Of a stretch of 64,000 bases of DNA, positions 17,733 to 26,172 are shown piece after piece. The notes beneath the pieces are model-generated. The model did not search any database and was not told the DNA's origin. It worked only from the letters and a program-made list of their open reading frames with translations. A program made the translations under genes and the position numbers. Positions within the stretch are counted from its first letter, which is position 1; every line of letters begins with the position of its first letter. The DNA is from Prado023 sp963788325. Lineage in GTDB: Bacteria; Actinomycetota; Actinomycetes; S36-B12; CAIYMF01. The stretch is from NCBI GenBank assembly GCA_963788325.1, contig CAWBGJ010000012.1:91076-155075 (forward strand). Direction: 5' to 3'.

Positions 17733-18723
17733 TCAGCGGGGTGCGCGGGCTTCGAGGGCGGCCTGATGCGGGCGAGCACGGCGGCCGGGCGCAGCCGCAT
17801 CTCCTCGCTGGTCCAGCGGATCACCAGGAACCCGAGTTCCTCGAGAGCCTGCTGGCGAATCTTCTCCCGCGCCAGGCTCTCGGGGTCGTCGTACTTGCCG
17901 AAGCCGTCCGCTTCGCCGATGAGCAGGAAGTCGGCCCACAGGAAGTCCGGGTAGACGGTGCCGACCGAGGTGCGGATCGGGACCTGCATCGCAGGGAGGG
18001 GCAGGCCTGCCTGCCGCATCCGCCCGTAGCTGAGGGACTCGAGGGCGGACTCGCGTCGCGGGTCGGCCAGCGGAACCACCTCGAGCAGGTGCCGGCGCGT
18101 GAACTGCGTGGCGCCGTGCTCCATCGCTGCAATGAGAGCCCGCGCGGGCGTTCTGCAGGTGGCGCTCGGACTGGTGTGGCGTTGCGCACCCGACTCGCGC
18201 CGACGGCGTCCGCGAGGGCGATCCGAGCCGCCGAGTCGAGCGTGATCAGGGCTTCGGGCAGTTCGCAGGTGGACGCGACGTCGACAGCGGTCCGAGCCAG
18301 CGTCGTGACGAGCAGGTCGGCTGGGTGGGCGACCCGGTGGGCCGCGGGCAGGGTGCGGACTGCGATGCTCGCGCCGGGCAGGGTCTGGGATCGCCAGCCC
18401 TCGCCCGTCGGGGGCGATGAAGGCGGCGGGCCCGGCCGCCGCGGCGGCGAGGTCGTCGAGGTCCAGCTCCCAGGCGAGGGCGGCGGTGTGGTGGCTGGCG
18501 ATCATCCTGGGGCGGCGCACTGATGGGCCAGGGCGAGTTGCAGGTGCCGGCCCGCCGGGTCGGAGCGCAGGGCCGACGAGCTCACGTACACGCCGTCGAT
18601 GAGGCGCGTGACGCTGCCGTTGGTCAACGCGGCGCGGACCATCGAGCGGGTGACGCCCAACGGGGCCACCTGGTCCAAGGTGAAGGGAGTGGTGGGTGCA
18701 GTCCACCGGGCGGCACGGGTCAC
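17733..18723 (-). CDS. AbiEi/DUF559-type protein with very-short-patch-repair-like C-terminus (frameshifted)
   Basis: ~330 codons. N-terminal winged helix: GTG start at 18723, then TPFTLDQVAPLGVTRSMVRA and SVTRLIDGVYVSSSALRSDP, as in AbiEi antitoxin-like N-domains. The middle reads MIASHHTAALAWELDLDDLA. The C-terminus resembles DUF559/Vsr-type nucleases: SALESLSYGRMRQAGLPLPA, a TVYPDFLWADFLLIGEADGF segment with acidic residues, KYDDPESLAREKIRQQALEE and LGFLVIRWTSEEM. Indels near 18510, 18380, 18170 and 17790; joining the last gives an end at 17733 (AALEARAPR). No AbiEii toxin gene is adjacent, so a toxin-antitoxin role is doubtful. Could be decaying. Confidence 0.65.
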
Positions 18724-18854
18724 GGGGCAACCCTCGTCGCGAGGGCGGTTCTGCGGTAGCCCGTGCTGACCGATCTGTGGATATGTGCGGACGCGATTCG
18801 TCGGAGGGGCAGAGGAGTGCGTGCGGGGGCTCGAGAAGGGCCGGGGACGGGGTG

Positions 18855-19135
18855 GCAGGGCGGGTGGCCAGGAGGGCTCCGAGGAAGGTGGTCGGGAGGG
18901 CTCAGAGCAAGGTGGCCGGGAGAGTCCGAGCAAGGTGGCCGGGAGGGTTCCGGGGAGGTGGCGAGGGGCGGTGCCCGGGGAGGTGGCGAGGGGCGGTGGC
19001 CGGGGAGGTAGCGAGGAGCGGTGCCCGGGGAGGTGGCGAGGAGCGGTACCCGGAGGGGGTGCCCAGGGCGGTGCCCGAGGAGGTGGCGAGGGGCGGTACC
19101 CGGAGGCGGTGCCCAGGGCGGTGCTCGAGACGGCG
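18855..19135. repeat. G-rich minisatellite, ~27-30 bp units
   Basis: Roughly ten diverged units containing ggtggcgaggggcggt and cccggggag words. The array drifts from gg(c/t)cgggaggg units on the left to gaggtggcgagg units on the right. It occupies most of the 18724-19239 gap between divergent genes. I see no supported gene there; the open frames through it are repeats of Arg/Gly or Pro/Ser. Confidence 0.8.
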
Positions 19136-19239
19136 TGGTGGGGGAGGTGACGGCGGCATGCGCCGCGGCAGGCGTCCGAGGGCGTCGGACCGTCCCGCAT
19201 TCGATCAGCCGACGCTCCGGCGCTTGTAGGGTGACGGCC

Positions 19240-20322
19240 GTGACCGAGCACGTCGACCCCGCGGCCGCACGAGGTGTCGGTGGTCATCCCGGTCTACCAG
19301 GGGCAGCACACCCTGCGCCGCGGTGGTCGACGAGCTCGCCGACTCGCTGGCCGTCCGGCGGTCCCCGGCCGGGCGGGCCTACCGGGTCACCGAGGTCATC
19401 GTCGTCCACGACTGCGGCCCGGACCGCTCCGACGAGGTGATCCGCGGCGCTGGTCGCGCGAGCACGACTGGGTCCGGCCGGTGTGGCTGAGCCGCAACTT
19501 CGGGCAGCACGCCGCGACGCTGGCCGGGCATGGCGGCCTCGGGCAGCGAGTGGATCGTCACGATGGACGAGGACGGCCAGCACGACCCGGCGCGGATCGG
19601 CGACCTGCTCGACACCGCGATGACCCAGCAGGCCGACGTCGTCTACGCCAAGCCCGACCAACGAGCCGCCGCACGGCGCGCTGCGCAACGCCGCGTCGCG
19701 GGGCGCCAAGTGGCTGGTGGCACGGCATGGCCAAGGGCGCGCCGGCGGCGGACTTCTCCAGCTACCGGCTTGTCGTCGGGGAGGTCGGGCGCTCGGTCGC
19801 CGCGTACGCCGGGCCGGGGATCTACCTGGACGTGGCGATCTCGTGGGTCGCCCGCCGGATCGTCACCTGCCCGGTCGAGATGCGCGACGAGGGCGACCGA
19901 CCGTCGGGGTACAGCCTGCGCAGCCTCGTGTCGCACTTCTGGCGGCTGGTGCTCTCCAGCGGGACGCGGCCGCTGCGCTGGGTCAGCGTGCTCGGCGCGG
20001 TCGCGGTGCTGCTGGCTCCGCTGCGTGGCGCTCGTGCTCGGCGATCGGGCGCTCCACGGGTCGCTGGGACGCGCCGGGGTGGACCTCGACGATGATCCTG
20101 CTGATGGTCTCGACCGGGGTGATCCTGTTCAGCCTCGGCGTGATCGCCGAGTACGTCGGGATGGCGGTCAACATGGCGATGGGCAAGCCGCTCTACCTGC
20201 CGGTGCGCGACCCGCTCGAGGGGCCGCTCGGTCGCGAGGGTCGGGGCGGGGAGGGCCCAGTGGGCCTGGGCGGGGCGCTGGGGCGCGAGGGGCCGCAGAC
20301 GGGGGACGGGGACCGGGCGTGA
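19240..20322 (+). CDS. Family 2 glycosyltransferase, polyprenyl-phosphate type (frameshifted)
   Basis: ~355 aa DPM1/GtrB-like enzyme. From several frames: HEVSVVIPVYQGQHTLR at the N-terminus, VTEVIVVHDCGPDRSDEVI, VWLSRNFGQHAATLAGM, the Asp-rich nucleotide/metal site WIVTMDEDGQHDPARIGDLL, DVAISWVARRIVTCPVEMR and SGYSLRSLVSHFWRLVLS, then two C-terminal TM helices (one is MILLMVSTGVILFSLGVIAE). Such enzymes move a sugar from a nucleotide donor to undecaprenyl phosphate. At least five single-base-scale indels (near 19270, 19320, 19450, 19535, 19670, 20030). GTG at 19240 is the likely start. It overlaps the epimerase gene by four bases. Confidence 0.8.
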
Positions 20323-21296
20323 GCCTCCCGCTCAGTGACGACCGGCCGCTGACGTGGGTCGTCGGCGCGGGCGGCCTGGTCGGCTCGCACGTGACGAGCG
20401 CGCTGTCGTCGGCGGGTCACGAGGTGCTGACCAGTGCGGTGCCGTGGGCGGACGAGGACGCCGCCGCGATGACCCTGGCCGCCGACGTCCCAGCGCTTCG
20501 CGGACGCCCGGCGCGGACGTCGTTGGGCGCTGGCCTGGTGCGCCGGGGCCGGCGTCGTGGCGACCGGGGAGGAGGCCCTGGCCGCCGAGGTGCGGGTCTT
20601 CGACCGCGTGCGATGGCCGCGCTCGCGGCTCGGTCGAGCCCGGGGAGGACGGCGTCGTGTTCCTCGCCTCGTCGGCCGGCGGGCTGTACGCCGGGTCGCC
20701 GCGAGCCGCCGTTCGACGAGCGCACGCCGCCGCGCCCGCTGGTCGCCTACGGCCGGGCCAAGCTCGCGATGGAGGCGCCGGGCCGCGGAGCTCGCCGCAG
20801 CGCACCGGGGTGCGCGTCGTGCTCGGTCGGCTGGCCAACGTGTACGGCCCGGGCCAGACGCCTGGGCAAGCCGCAGGGCCTGCTCTCCCAGCTGTGCCTG
20901 GCCGACGCCACGGGGCGGCCGCTGCCGGTGTTCGTCTCGATGGACACCATCCGCGACTACCTGTACGTCGGCGACGCGGCCCGGATGATCGAGCGGCAGC
21001 ATCGACCTGGCCCGCGACGAGCCGCCGGGCGCGGTGGTCACCAAGGTGCTGGCCTCGGGGCACCCGGTCACCGTGGGCTACGTCGATCTCCGAGGCGCGA
21101 CGGGTGTTCCACCGGCGGCTGCGCACGATCCCGGTCGGTGGTGCCGTCGACCGGCCAGGTGCTCGACCTGCGGCTGCGCTCGCGGGTGTGGCCCGCGCTC
21201 GACTCGCTCGCGGCGACGACCCTCGCGTCGGGGCTGGCCCGGACCTCGGCCGACGTGCGCGCCCGCGTCGTGGCCGGCGGTCCGCTCGACGCCTGA
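20319..21296 (+). CDS. NAD-dependent epimerase/dehydratase (SDR; frameshifted)
   Basis: ~320 aa extended SDR. The N-terminal Rossmann glycine motif is WVVGAGGLVGSHVTSAL. A later frame gives VVFLASSAGGLYAGSP and VAYGRAKLAMEA with the Y-x3-K catalytic pair, then VRVVLGRLANVYGPGQ, LPVFVSMDTIRDYLYVGDAA and a C-terminus ending ARTSADVRARVVAGGPLDA. GTG start overlaps the glycosyltransferase stop (GTGA). Multiple indels between 20500 and 21130. Substrate is presumably a nucleotide sugar; not resolved. Confidence 0.72.
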   Translation: MSLPLSDDRPLTWVVGAGGLVGSHVTSALSSAGHEVLTSAVPWADEDAAAMTLAADVPALRGRPARTSLGAGLVRRGRRRGDRGGGPGRRGAGLRPRAMAALAARSSPGRTASCSSPRRPAGCTPGRREPPFDERTPPRPLVAYGRAKLAMEAPGRGARRSAPGCASCSVGWPTCTARARRLGKPQGLLSQLCLADATGRPLPVFVSMDTIRDYLYVGDAARMIERQHRPGPRRAAGRGGHQGAGLGAPGHRGLRRSPRRDGCSTGGCARSRSVVPSTGQVLDLRLRSRVWPALDSLAATTLASGLARTSADVRARVVAGGPLDA

Positions 21297-21425
21297 CGGG
21301 CACGCGGCACGCGCCCTCGGCGAAACGGCAAGGAGTTACGACTGCAAGATGCGGTCGTCGCCACCCGCTCGTCTCGGCCGGCGAGCGTGGCCTCAGCTCG
21401 CTCGGCGACCGCCATGCGCAGCGCG

Positions 21426-22191
21426 TCACGCCGGTGAGATCGATGCCGCGTTGTTCAGCGCGCCCGGCTCGCGGCGAGGAACACCGACGACCCGAAGGGC
21501 AGGTCGCCGCGACGCAGCACGACCCGGTCGGCCCGGGCCAGGCGCAGCAGGGCGTCGTTGAGCGCGCGGCGGCAGCTGCGGCAGGGCGACGATGTCGGCC
21601 GGGCCGTCCGCGCGGCGGCGGCGCAGCCGGCGGGCCAGCCGCTCGGCGGCGAACATCGGGAAGACGGAGGCGAACCCGTAGGTCGCGCGGTCCACGGTGA
21701 AGCCGGCGCGCTCGACGGCAGCGACCGCGCGCGGCCGGCGTGTAGCGGCGGTGGTGGCCGTTGGCCACGTCGAAGTCGCTCCACGCCCAGGTGTAGGCCG
21801 GCACGGACATGAGGAAACGCCCACCGGGGCGCAGCACGCGGCGCACCTCGGCCAGCGCGGTCGGCCTCGGGGTCGCAGTGCTCGATCACGTCGAAGGCGC
21901 GTCACGGCGTCGAAGGTCCCGTCGGCGAACGGCAGCGCCAGGGCCGAGCCGCAGACCCCGTCGGACGCCCAGCCCGCGCGGGTCGATGTCCAGCGAGACG
22001 GTGCGCCCGGCGGCGTCGCGCAGCCAGGCGGCGCTCGGGCCGTCGGCGCTGCCCAGGTCGAGGACGAGGTCCGGCGCCCTCGACGTGCGTCGCGCAGGGC
22101 GGTCTCGAGCAGGTCGGCGCGGGCGACGTACCACCAGTAGTCGGGGGCGGCGATGGACGCGCGAGCCCCCGTGTCCCTCGCCCTGATGCAC
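21426..22191 (-). CDS. Class I SAM-dependent methyltransferase (frameshifted)
   Basis: ~245 aa. GTG start at 22191 (HQGEGHGGSR). After an indel, SIAAPDYWWYVARADLLETA and, in another frame, DLVLDLGSADGPSAAWLRDA (motif I, SAM-binding loop), VIEHCDPEAD, a VLRPGGRFLMSVPAYTWAWS segment as in Methyltransf_11 proteins, SDFDVANGHHRRYTP, and a hydrophobic C-terminal part. Ends at 21426 or 21455 depending on the last indel (both frames give SVFLAASR). Convergent with the epimerase; probably acts on the same glycan or lipid. Confidence 0.68.
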
Positions 22192-22288
22192 GGGGGAACC
22201 CTATCGCCGGCCGGCCGGGCGCTCGGAGCCCGGCGATGCGTCCCCACGTGCGCAGCCGGTGCCCGCCGACCGGGATAGCGTTCGGGGC

Positions 22289-22972
22289 GTGCGGATCCTG
22301 TATGTGTGCACGGCCAACATCTGCCGCTCGGCCTCGGCCCAGCAGCTGCTGCGCGCCGCGGTGGCGCAGTACCCGGAGCTGGCCGGCATCGAGGTGCGCT
22401 CCGCGGGTACCGCCGCGATGGTCGGCGCGTCGGGGTGCCGGGTGGCGCCGGCGCTGGTCGGGCAGGCACAGGAGCACCGTTCCCAGCAGCTGACGCCGGA
22501 GCTCGTCGCGTGGGCGGATCTGATCCTGACGGCCGCGCGCGACCACCGCCCGCCGATCGCGGCGCTCTCGCCGGCCGCCCGCAGCCGCATGTTCACGATC
22601 CGCCAGGCGGGCCGGATCGCCGACTGGATCATGGAGATCGGAATGATCGCCGCGGCCCTGGAGCCCGGCGACCGGCTCGAGCGCTACCCGCTGGGCGATC
22701 CGCGGCGACTCGTTCCGGATCTACCCGAGGGCATCGGCGCGCGCGAGGCGTGGCTGGTCGCCGAGCTGGACGCCGCACGTGGGATGGCGCCCGCGACCCA
22801 GAACGAGGAGTCCGCTCCGGCCGCCTCGCCGCTGCCGGACGAGGCGCACGTCGATGACGTCCTGGACCCGCACGTCCTGGGCATGGGGATGCACCAGCTG
22901 GGCTTCGAGCAGCTCCGGGACTCGACCGACGCGCTGGTCCGGGTGCTCCGGGAGGTCGCGCAGGCGCGCTGA
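22289..22972 (+). CDS. Low-molecular-weight protein tyrosine phosphatase-like protein
   Basis: 227 aa, intact. The N-terminus ILYVCTANICRSASAQQLLR holds the LMW-PTP signature C-x5-R-S with nucleophile Cys7 and Arg13. It is longer than the usual ~150-190 aa; a DDVLDPHVLGMGMH segment near residue 190-200 may supply the general-acid Asp-Pro. GTG start at 22289 gives the canonical spacing before Cys. In many bacteria such phosphatases (Wzb, PtpA) accompany polysaccharide loci and dephosphorylate tyrosine kinases, but no BY-kinase is in this window. Divergent from the methyltransferase. Confidence 0.82.
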   Translation: MRILYVCTANICRSASAQQLLRAAVAQYPELAGIEVRSAGTAAMVGASGCRVAPALVGQAQEHRSQQLTPELVAWADLILTAARDHRPPIAALSPAARSRMFTIRQAGRIADWIMEIGMIAAALEPGDRLERYPLGDPRRLVPDLPEGIGAREAWLVAELDAARGMAPATQNEESAPAASPLPDEAHVDDVLDPHVLGMGMHQLGFEQLRDSTDALVRVLREVAQAR

Positions 22973-23051
22973 AGCGCCGGGCACGCGCCGGGACGAGGGG
23001 GACCTCCGTCGAGCCCCCCGCGGCGGCGCGAGGGCGCTTGGCTGCCCAGGC

Positions 23052-23462
23052 TCAACCGGGTGGTGCGCCCTGGAGCGCCGCAGCGAGATCGGTCTGCGTG
23101 AAGTCATCGCCGACGTAGAGCAACGGCTCGCCAGCCGCCTTCGCCAAGCCGTAGGACAAGCAGTCGCCGAAGTTCAGGCCCGCCGGGTGGCCGCTGCCCT
23201 TCCTGAAGTCCGCGTAGGCCGCTCGGGCCGCCATCGCCTGGGCGGCATCGAACGGCGCCAGCCCGACGCCCAGCACCGCCAGGAGCTCATCGAGACGTCG
23301 GCTGAGCACCGGATCGCCGATGCGGTCGACCACGGCGGCCACCTCGACGTAGCTGGCCGCGGAGATCCGAGCGCCGCCGGCGGCGAGGATGGCCTCCGCG
23401 AGCTGTTCGGCCGACGGCTCGCCGCGAAGGATGGCGATGACGGCCGACGTGTCGACGATCAT
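23052..23462 (-). CDS. vapC: VapC toxin, PIN-domain ribonuclease
   Basis: 136 aa, intact. PIN-domain acidic residues: Asp4 in MIVDTSAVIAIL, Glu in SAASYVEVAAVVDR, Asp in LNFGDCLSYGLAK and Asp in LLYVGDDFTQTDLAAAL, the expected Mg2+-binding quartet. VapC toxins cut tRNA or rRNA; the target is not predictable. The start overlaps the antitoxin stop by four bases. Confidence 0.93.
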   Translation of the reverse strand: MIVDTSAVIAILRGEPSAEQLAEAILAAGGARISAASYVEVAAVVDRIGDPVLSRRLDELLAVLGVGLAPFDAAQAMAARAAYADFRKGSGHPAGLNFGDCLSYGLAKAAGEPLLYVGDDFTQTDLAAALQGAPPG

Positions 23463-23755
23463 CGGGGGAGCCCCGCGTCGTCGTAGAGGTGCGCTGTCGG
23501 GTCGGCGTAGCTCCCGTCAGTGTCGGCTCCGAGCCCGGCGCGGGCGAACCGGGGTGCAGTGTCGGCGATCAGTGCGCGGAGTCGATCCAGGGGTGCGCCC
23601 TGGCCTGCCGCGTGTGCAGCCGCGTCGGCGGCGAGCAGCTCCGCGAGCCGGGCCTCGATGGCGCTGGCCACGGCCTCGGACTTCGACTCGCCGGTGAGCC
23701 GGGCGAGCTCGTCTATCGCGTGCAGGGTCCGCGGGTTCTTGAGGTTGAGCGCCAT
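23459..23755 (-). CDS. vapB: VapB-type antitoxin
   Basis: 98 aa. The N-terminus ALNLKNPRTLHAIDELARLT, then GESKSEAVASAIEARLAELL, is the DNA-binding and dimer part of the Rv0623/VapB-like family. The C-terminal tail with PRFARAGLGADTDGSYADPT is the probable toxin-wrapping segment. Immediately upstream of vapC with ATGA overlap. A palindromic GGTACC cluster sits directly before its start and is the likely autoregulatory operator. Confidence 0.9.
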   Translation of the reverse strand: MALNLKNPRTLHAIDELARLTGESKSEAVASAIEARLAELLAADAAAHAAGQGAPLDRLRALIADTAPRFARAGLGADTDGSYADPTAHLYDDAGLPR

Positions 23756-23756
23756 G

Positions 23757-23793
23757 GTGGTACCTCCCTGTGCGGCAGGGTACCACGGGTACC
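23757..23793. promoter_or_regulatory. Probable VapBC operator: gtggtacc...ggtaccac palindrome plus third GGTACC
   Basis: 8-bp perfect arms at 23757-23764 and 23779-23786, with a third GGTACC at 23788-23793, directly abutting the vapB start. VapBC complexes usually repress their own promoter through such inverted repeats. The rest of the gap (23794-24089) shows only a repeated gtcaggtga word and no gene. Confidence 0.6.
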
Positions 23794-24089
23794 TCCGTGC
23801 GCTGCGGAGTGAGGATCCGATCCCGTCGCGCCGGGCCCAGCACCGGAATGACCGGGCAAACTCAGGCACAAACGGATACGTCAGGTGACGGACCTGGCCT
23901 GCGTCGAATTGTGCGGGCATCTTCGCCCACGGTGGAGGCGTGTCAGGTGATCTGTGGACGACCCGTTCCGCCGAAGGCAGGGGTCACTCCTCAGCCGCGC
24001 GTCTCGACGAGCCCTCGGCGGCTGGCCCGATGCGGCACACCGGCCCACGCCGGGGCGCTCAGGCAAGCGGCCGAACGCGCTTGAGGGCG

Positions 24090-24851
24090 TCAGTCAGCAG
24101 CTGTGGTGAAGGGTCGCTCGCTCAGTTGGACGGCGTCGGGGCCGAGGTAGCGGATCCGTGGGTGCTGCAGGGGTCCCCGGTTGCGCACGATCACCGAAGC
24201 GGCGCGGAACCAGTCGAGGTAGCTGCCGCGATTGGCGGCCGAGCCCCAGGCGCTCTGGAGCGCCCACGAGAGGAGTCCACGGGTGCCCGCGCCCGACGGG
24301 AACTCCGCGGCGCTCTCGTCGGCCATGGCCGCGGCGAACTGGATGCGGGCAGGCCAGAGGCCGACCTTCTCCACGACGGGCTGGGGTGAATCGTCGTAGT
24401 GCAGCGCGATGCCGACGGAGTCCGCGCTGCAGCTGTCGATGAACTGCACTACGCGGAACCTTCCGGGATTCGAGGCCCAGAGCCGACCGAAGAAGTCGTC
24501 GAGGAGCGGGCCGTCGGAGGCGACCAGAGCCTCGTCGAGGTGGTCGAGCTCGTCGTGGCTCTGGTCGGGGAGCTGGAACCCGTGCCCGGAGAAGACGATG
24601 ACCAGCAATGAGCCGTCGGCGCACCCGGCCACTGCGGAGGTCAGGGCATCGGACAGCGCCCGGACGGTGGTCTCCTCGGGGGTGGTGAGCGTGCGGATCT
24701 CCGCGTCGGGCCCGAGCTGCTCGGACAGGAACGTCTCGAACCATTGGATGTCGTTGAGCACGCCGGAGAGAGGGCCGAACGAGTAGTCACGCCCCTGGGC
24801 CACGAACGACACGGGACCGGGAACCCCGATGAGCAGGGCGGAGGAGGTCAT
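24090..24851 (-). CDS. Caspase-like peptidase (C14 family)
   Basis: 253 aa, intact, a single caspase p20-like domain without fused modules. Catalytic His90 in LLVIVFSGHGFQLPD and Cys141 in VVQFIDSCSADSVGIAL sit at the ends of the expected strands. An N-terminal VLNDIQWFETFLSEQLG helix matches the position where the family has its N-D-x-x-x helix. The residues after Cys are ADS, not the usual HSG, so substrate preference may differ. The ATG overlaps the upstream membrane gene by four bases (ATGA), so the two are made together. Bacterial relatives cleave after Arg/Lys or Asp and often act in signalling or abortive defence; here the target is unknown. Confidence 0.8.
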   Translation of the reverse strand: MTSSALLIGVPGPVSFVAQGRDYSFGPLSGVLNDIQWFETFLSEQLGPDAEIRTLTTPEETTVRALSDALTSAVAGCADGSLLVIVFSGHGFQLPDQSHDELDHLDEALVASDGPLLDDFFGRLWASNPGRFRVVQFIDSCSADSVGIALHYDDSPQPVVEKVGLWPARIQFAAAMADESAAEFPSGAGTRGLLSWALQSAWGSAANRGSYLDWFRAASVIVRNRGPLQHPRIRYLGPDAVQLSERPFTTAAD

Positions 24852-25990
24852 GGTGCGGGCGACGGGGTGGGGGCCGGGTCGGTGGATGAGGCGGTGGCCG
24901 GAGAGGTCGAGGGTTCAGCGGAGCCGGGGGCCGGAGCGGCCGGTTCTGTGGCCTGCTGCGAGGGGGAGGGCTCGTCGCTCGGCGGTCCCACATAGAGGGC
25001 CTTGGCCCCCACGAGCGTGAAGACGGCGAGGAGCAGCATCAGCCCGCCGACGACGAGCACAGTGGTCGTTCCCCGCAGTTGGCCGGCGCGCCGCAGCACT
25101 TCGGGGACCTTGTCGAGTACGTCGGCCGTACCCCGGAGCGTGACTCCGGCACCCTGCGCTGCGCGCTGCCGACCGCGAACCTCCAGCGCCGCCATCAGGG
25201 CTCCCGCGAGAAGGAGCACCCCACCGACGGCCACCAGCAACGCGCTGATCGCGAGCCGGGAGCGCTCGCTGAACGTGCCGTTCGTCAGGTCGGCGACGGG
25301 CTCGGTGGTGGCAGCGGTGGTGGTGGCAGCGGGTGTGGGCGTGGCCGGTTCCGGCTCGGCGGCGGCCGAGGGCCCGGACGAGGACTCGACGGAGGTCGGG
25401 GCGGCCGAGGAGGCCGCCGAGGTCATGGCCGGGGCCGGCTCAGCGGTCTCGTCCGACCACTCGATCTGGCCCAGGAGGAGCACGCCGACAATCCCGAGGA
25501 GAGCGACCGCGAGCGCGGTGAAGATGACCCCCGCCCAGGCCGTGAACCGCGAATCGTACTCACCCACCTGCACCTCGACGACGCCCTCACTGTCTGCCGG
25601 TGGGGTCGCCGGTACCTCGGCAGGCTGGGCCGCCACGACGGTCGTCTCGGCCGATTCGATCAGCGTCGTGCCCTCCTTCGCGGACGCTTTGAAGGTCCCT
25701 AGCCGCTGATCTCCGGTGAGTTCCCACGTCCGCCCGGTGGGTGCGGGGTCGGTGACCTCCTGCCCGTCGCGCAGCAGCCTGACGTCGGTCACCACCCCGT
25801 CGGGCGGGTCCGTCGACACCACCATCGTGACCGGGCTGTCGGCGCCGACCTGCAGGGTGTACCCGTCCTCGCTGCTCTGCGCCGGGTTCCCGGCGGACGA
25901 AGCGCTCAGGACGAGGGCGATGGACATGCCAGCACTGTCCTCGCGGGTTCGGAGCACTGTCAAGGATTCGGGGTCGGATGCTGGGTTCAT
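24848..25990 (-). CDS. Three-TM protein coupled to caspase-like peptidase
   Basis: 380 aa, family not recognised. Residues ~23-145 form a beta-rich soluble domain (SPVTMVVSTDPPDGVVTDVR), like an Ig-type fold. TM1 ~151-176 (WAGVIFTALAVALLGIVGVL), a Pro/Ser/Thr/Glu-rich linker ~178-240, TM2 ~245-268, a basic loop ~271-307 (VRGRQRAAQ; PEVLRRAGQLRG), TM3 ~308-328, then a Pro/Ser/Thr-rich tail. Positive charges put the N-domain and the TM2-TM3 loop in the cytoplasm and both low-complexity stretches outside. First gene of a two-gene operon with the peptidase. Met22 is an alternative start. It could be a membrane anchor, sensor or cleavage substrate; this is inference. Confidence 0.7.
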   Translation of the reverse strand: MNPASDPESLTVLRTREDSAGMSIALVLSASSAGNPAQSSEDGYTLQVGADSPVTMVVSTDPPDGVVTDVRLLRDGQEVTDPAPTGRTWELTGDQRLGTFKASAKEGTTLIESAETTVVAAQPAEVPATPPADSEGVVEVQVGEYDSRFTAWAGVIFTALAVALLGIVGVLLLGQIEWSDETAEPAPAMTSAASSAAPTSVESSSGPSAAAEPEPATPTPAATTTAATTEPVADLTNGTFSERSRLAISALLVAVGGVLLLAGALMAALEVRGRQRAAQGAGVTLRGTADVLDKVPEVLRRAGQLRGTTTVLVVGGLMLLLAVFTLVGAKALYVGPPSDEPSPSQQATEPAAPAPGSAEPSTSPATASSTDPAPTPSPAP

Positions 25991-26172
25991 CAGGCTGGGG
26001 AGCTGGGTGGTCCTCGCCCTTCGCGGCTTGGTTCACGGCCGCGGTGGTGGCCGCGACCTCGGCGACCACGCTCAGCGGCGTTGGCGTGATTGGGGGGCTT
26101 GCGCTCCCGCTTCTGGGGTATCTCCCGGGGCCTGCCGCGTGTCTGGCGTCGAACCGCCGTACCCTCGGCCTC

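Noticed and set aside
18763..19229. Plus-strand ORFs through the minisatellite
   Set aside because: They only translate the G-rich repeat into Gly/Arg runs.
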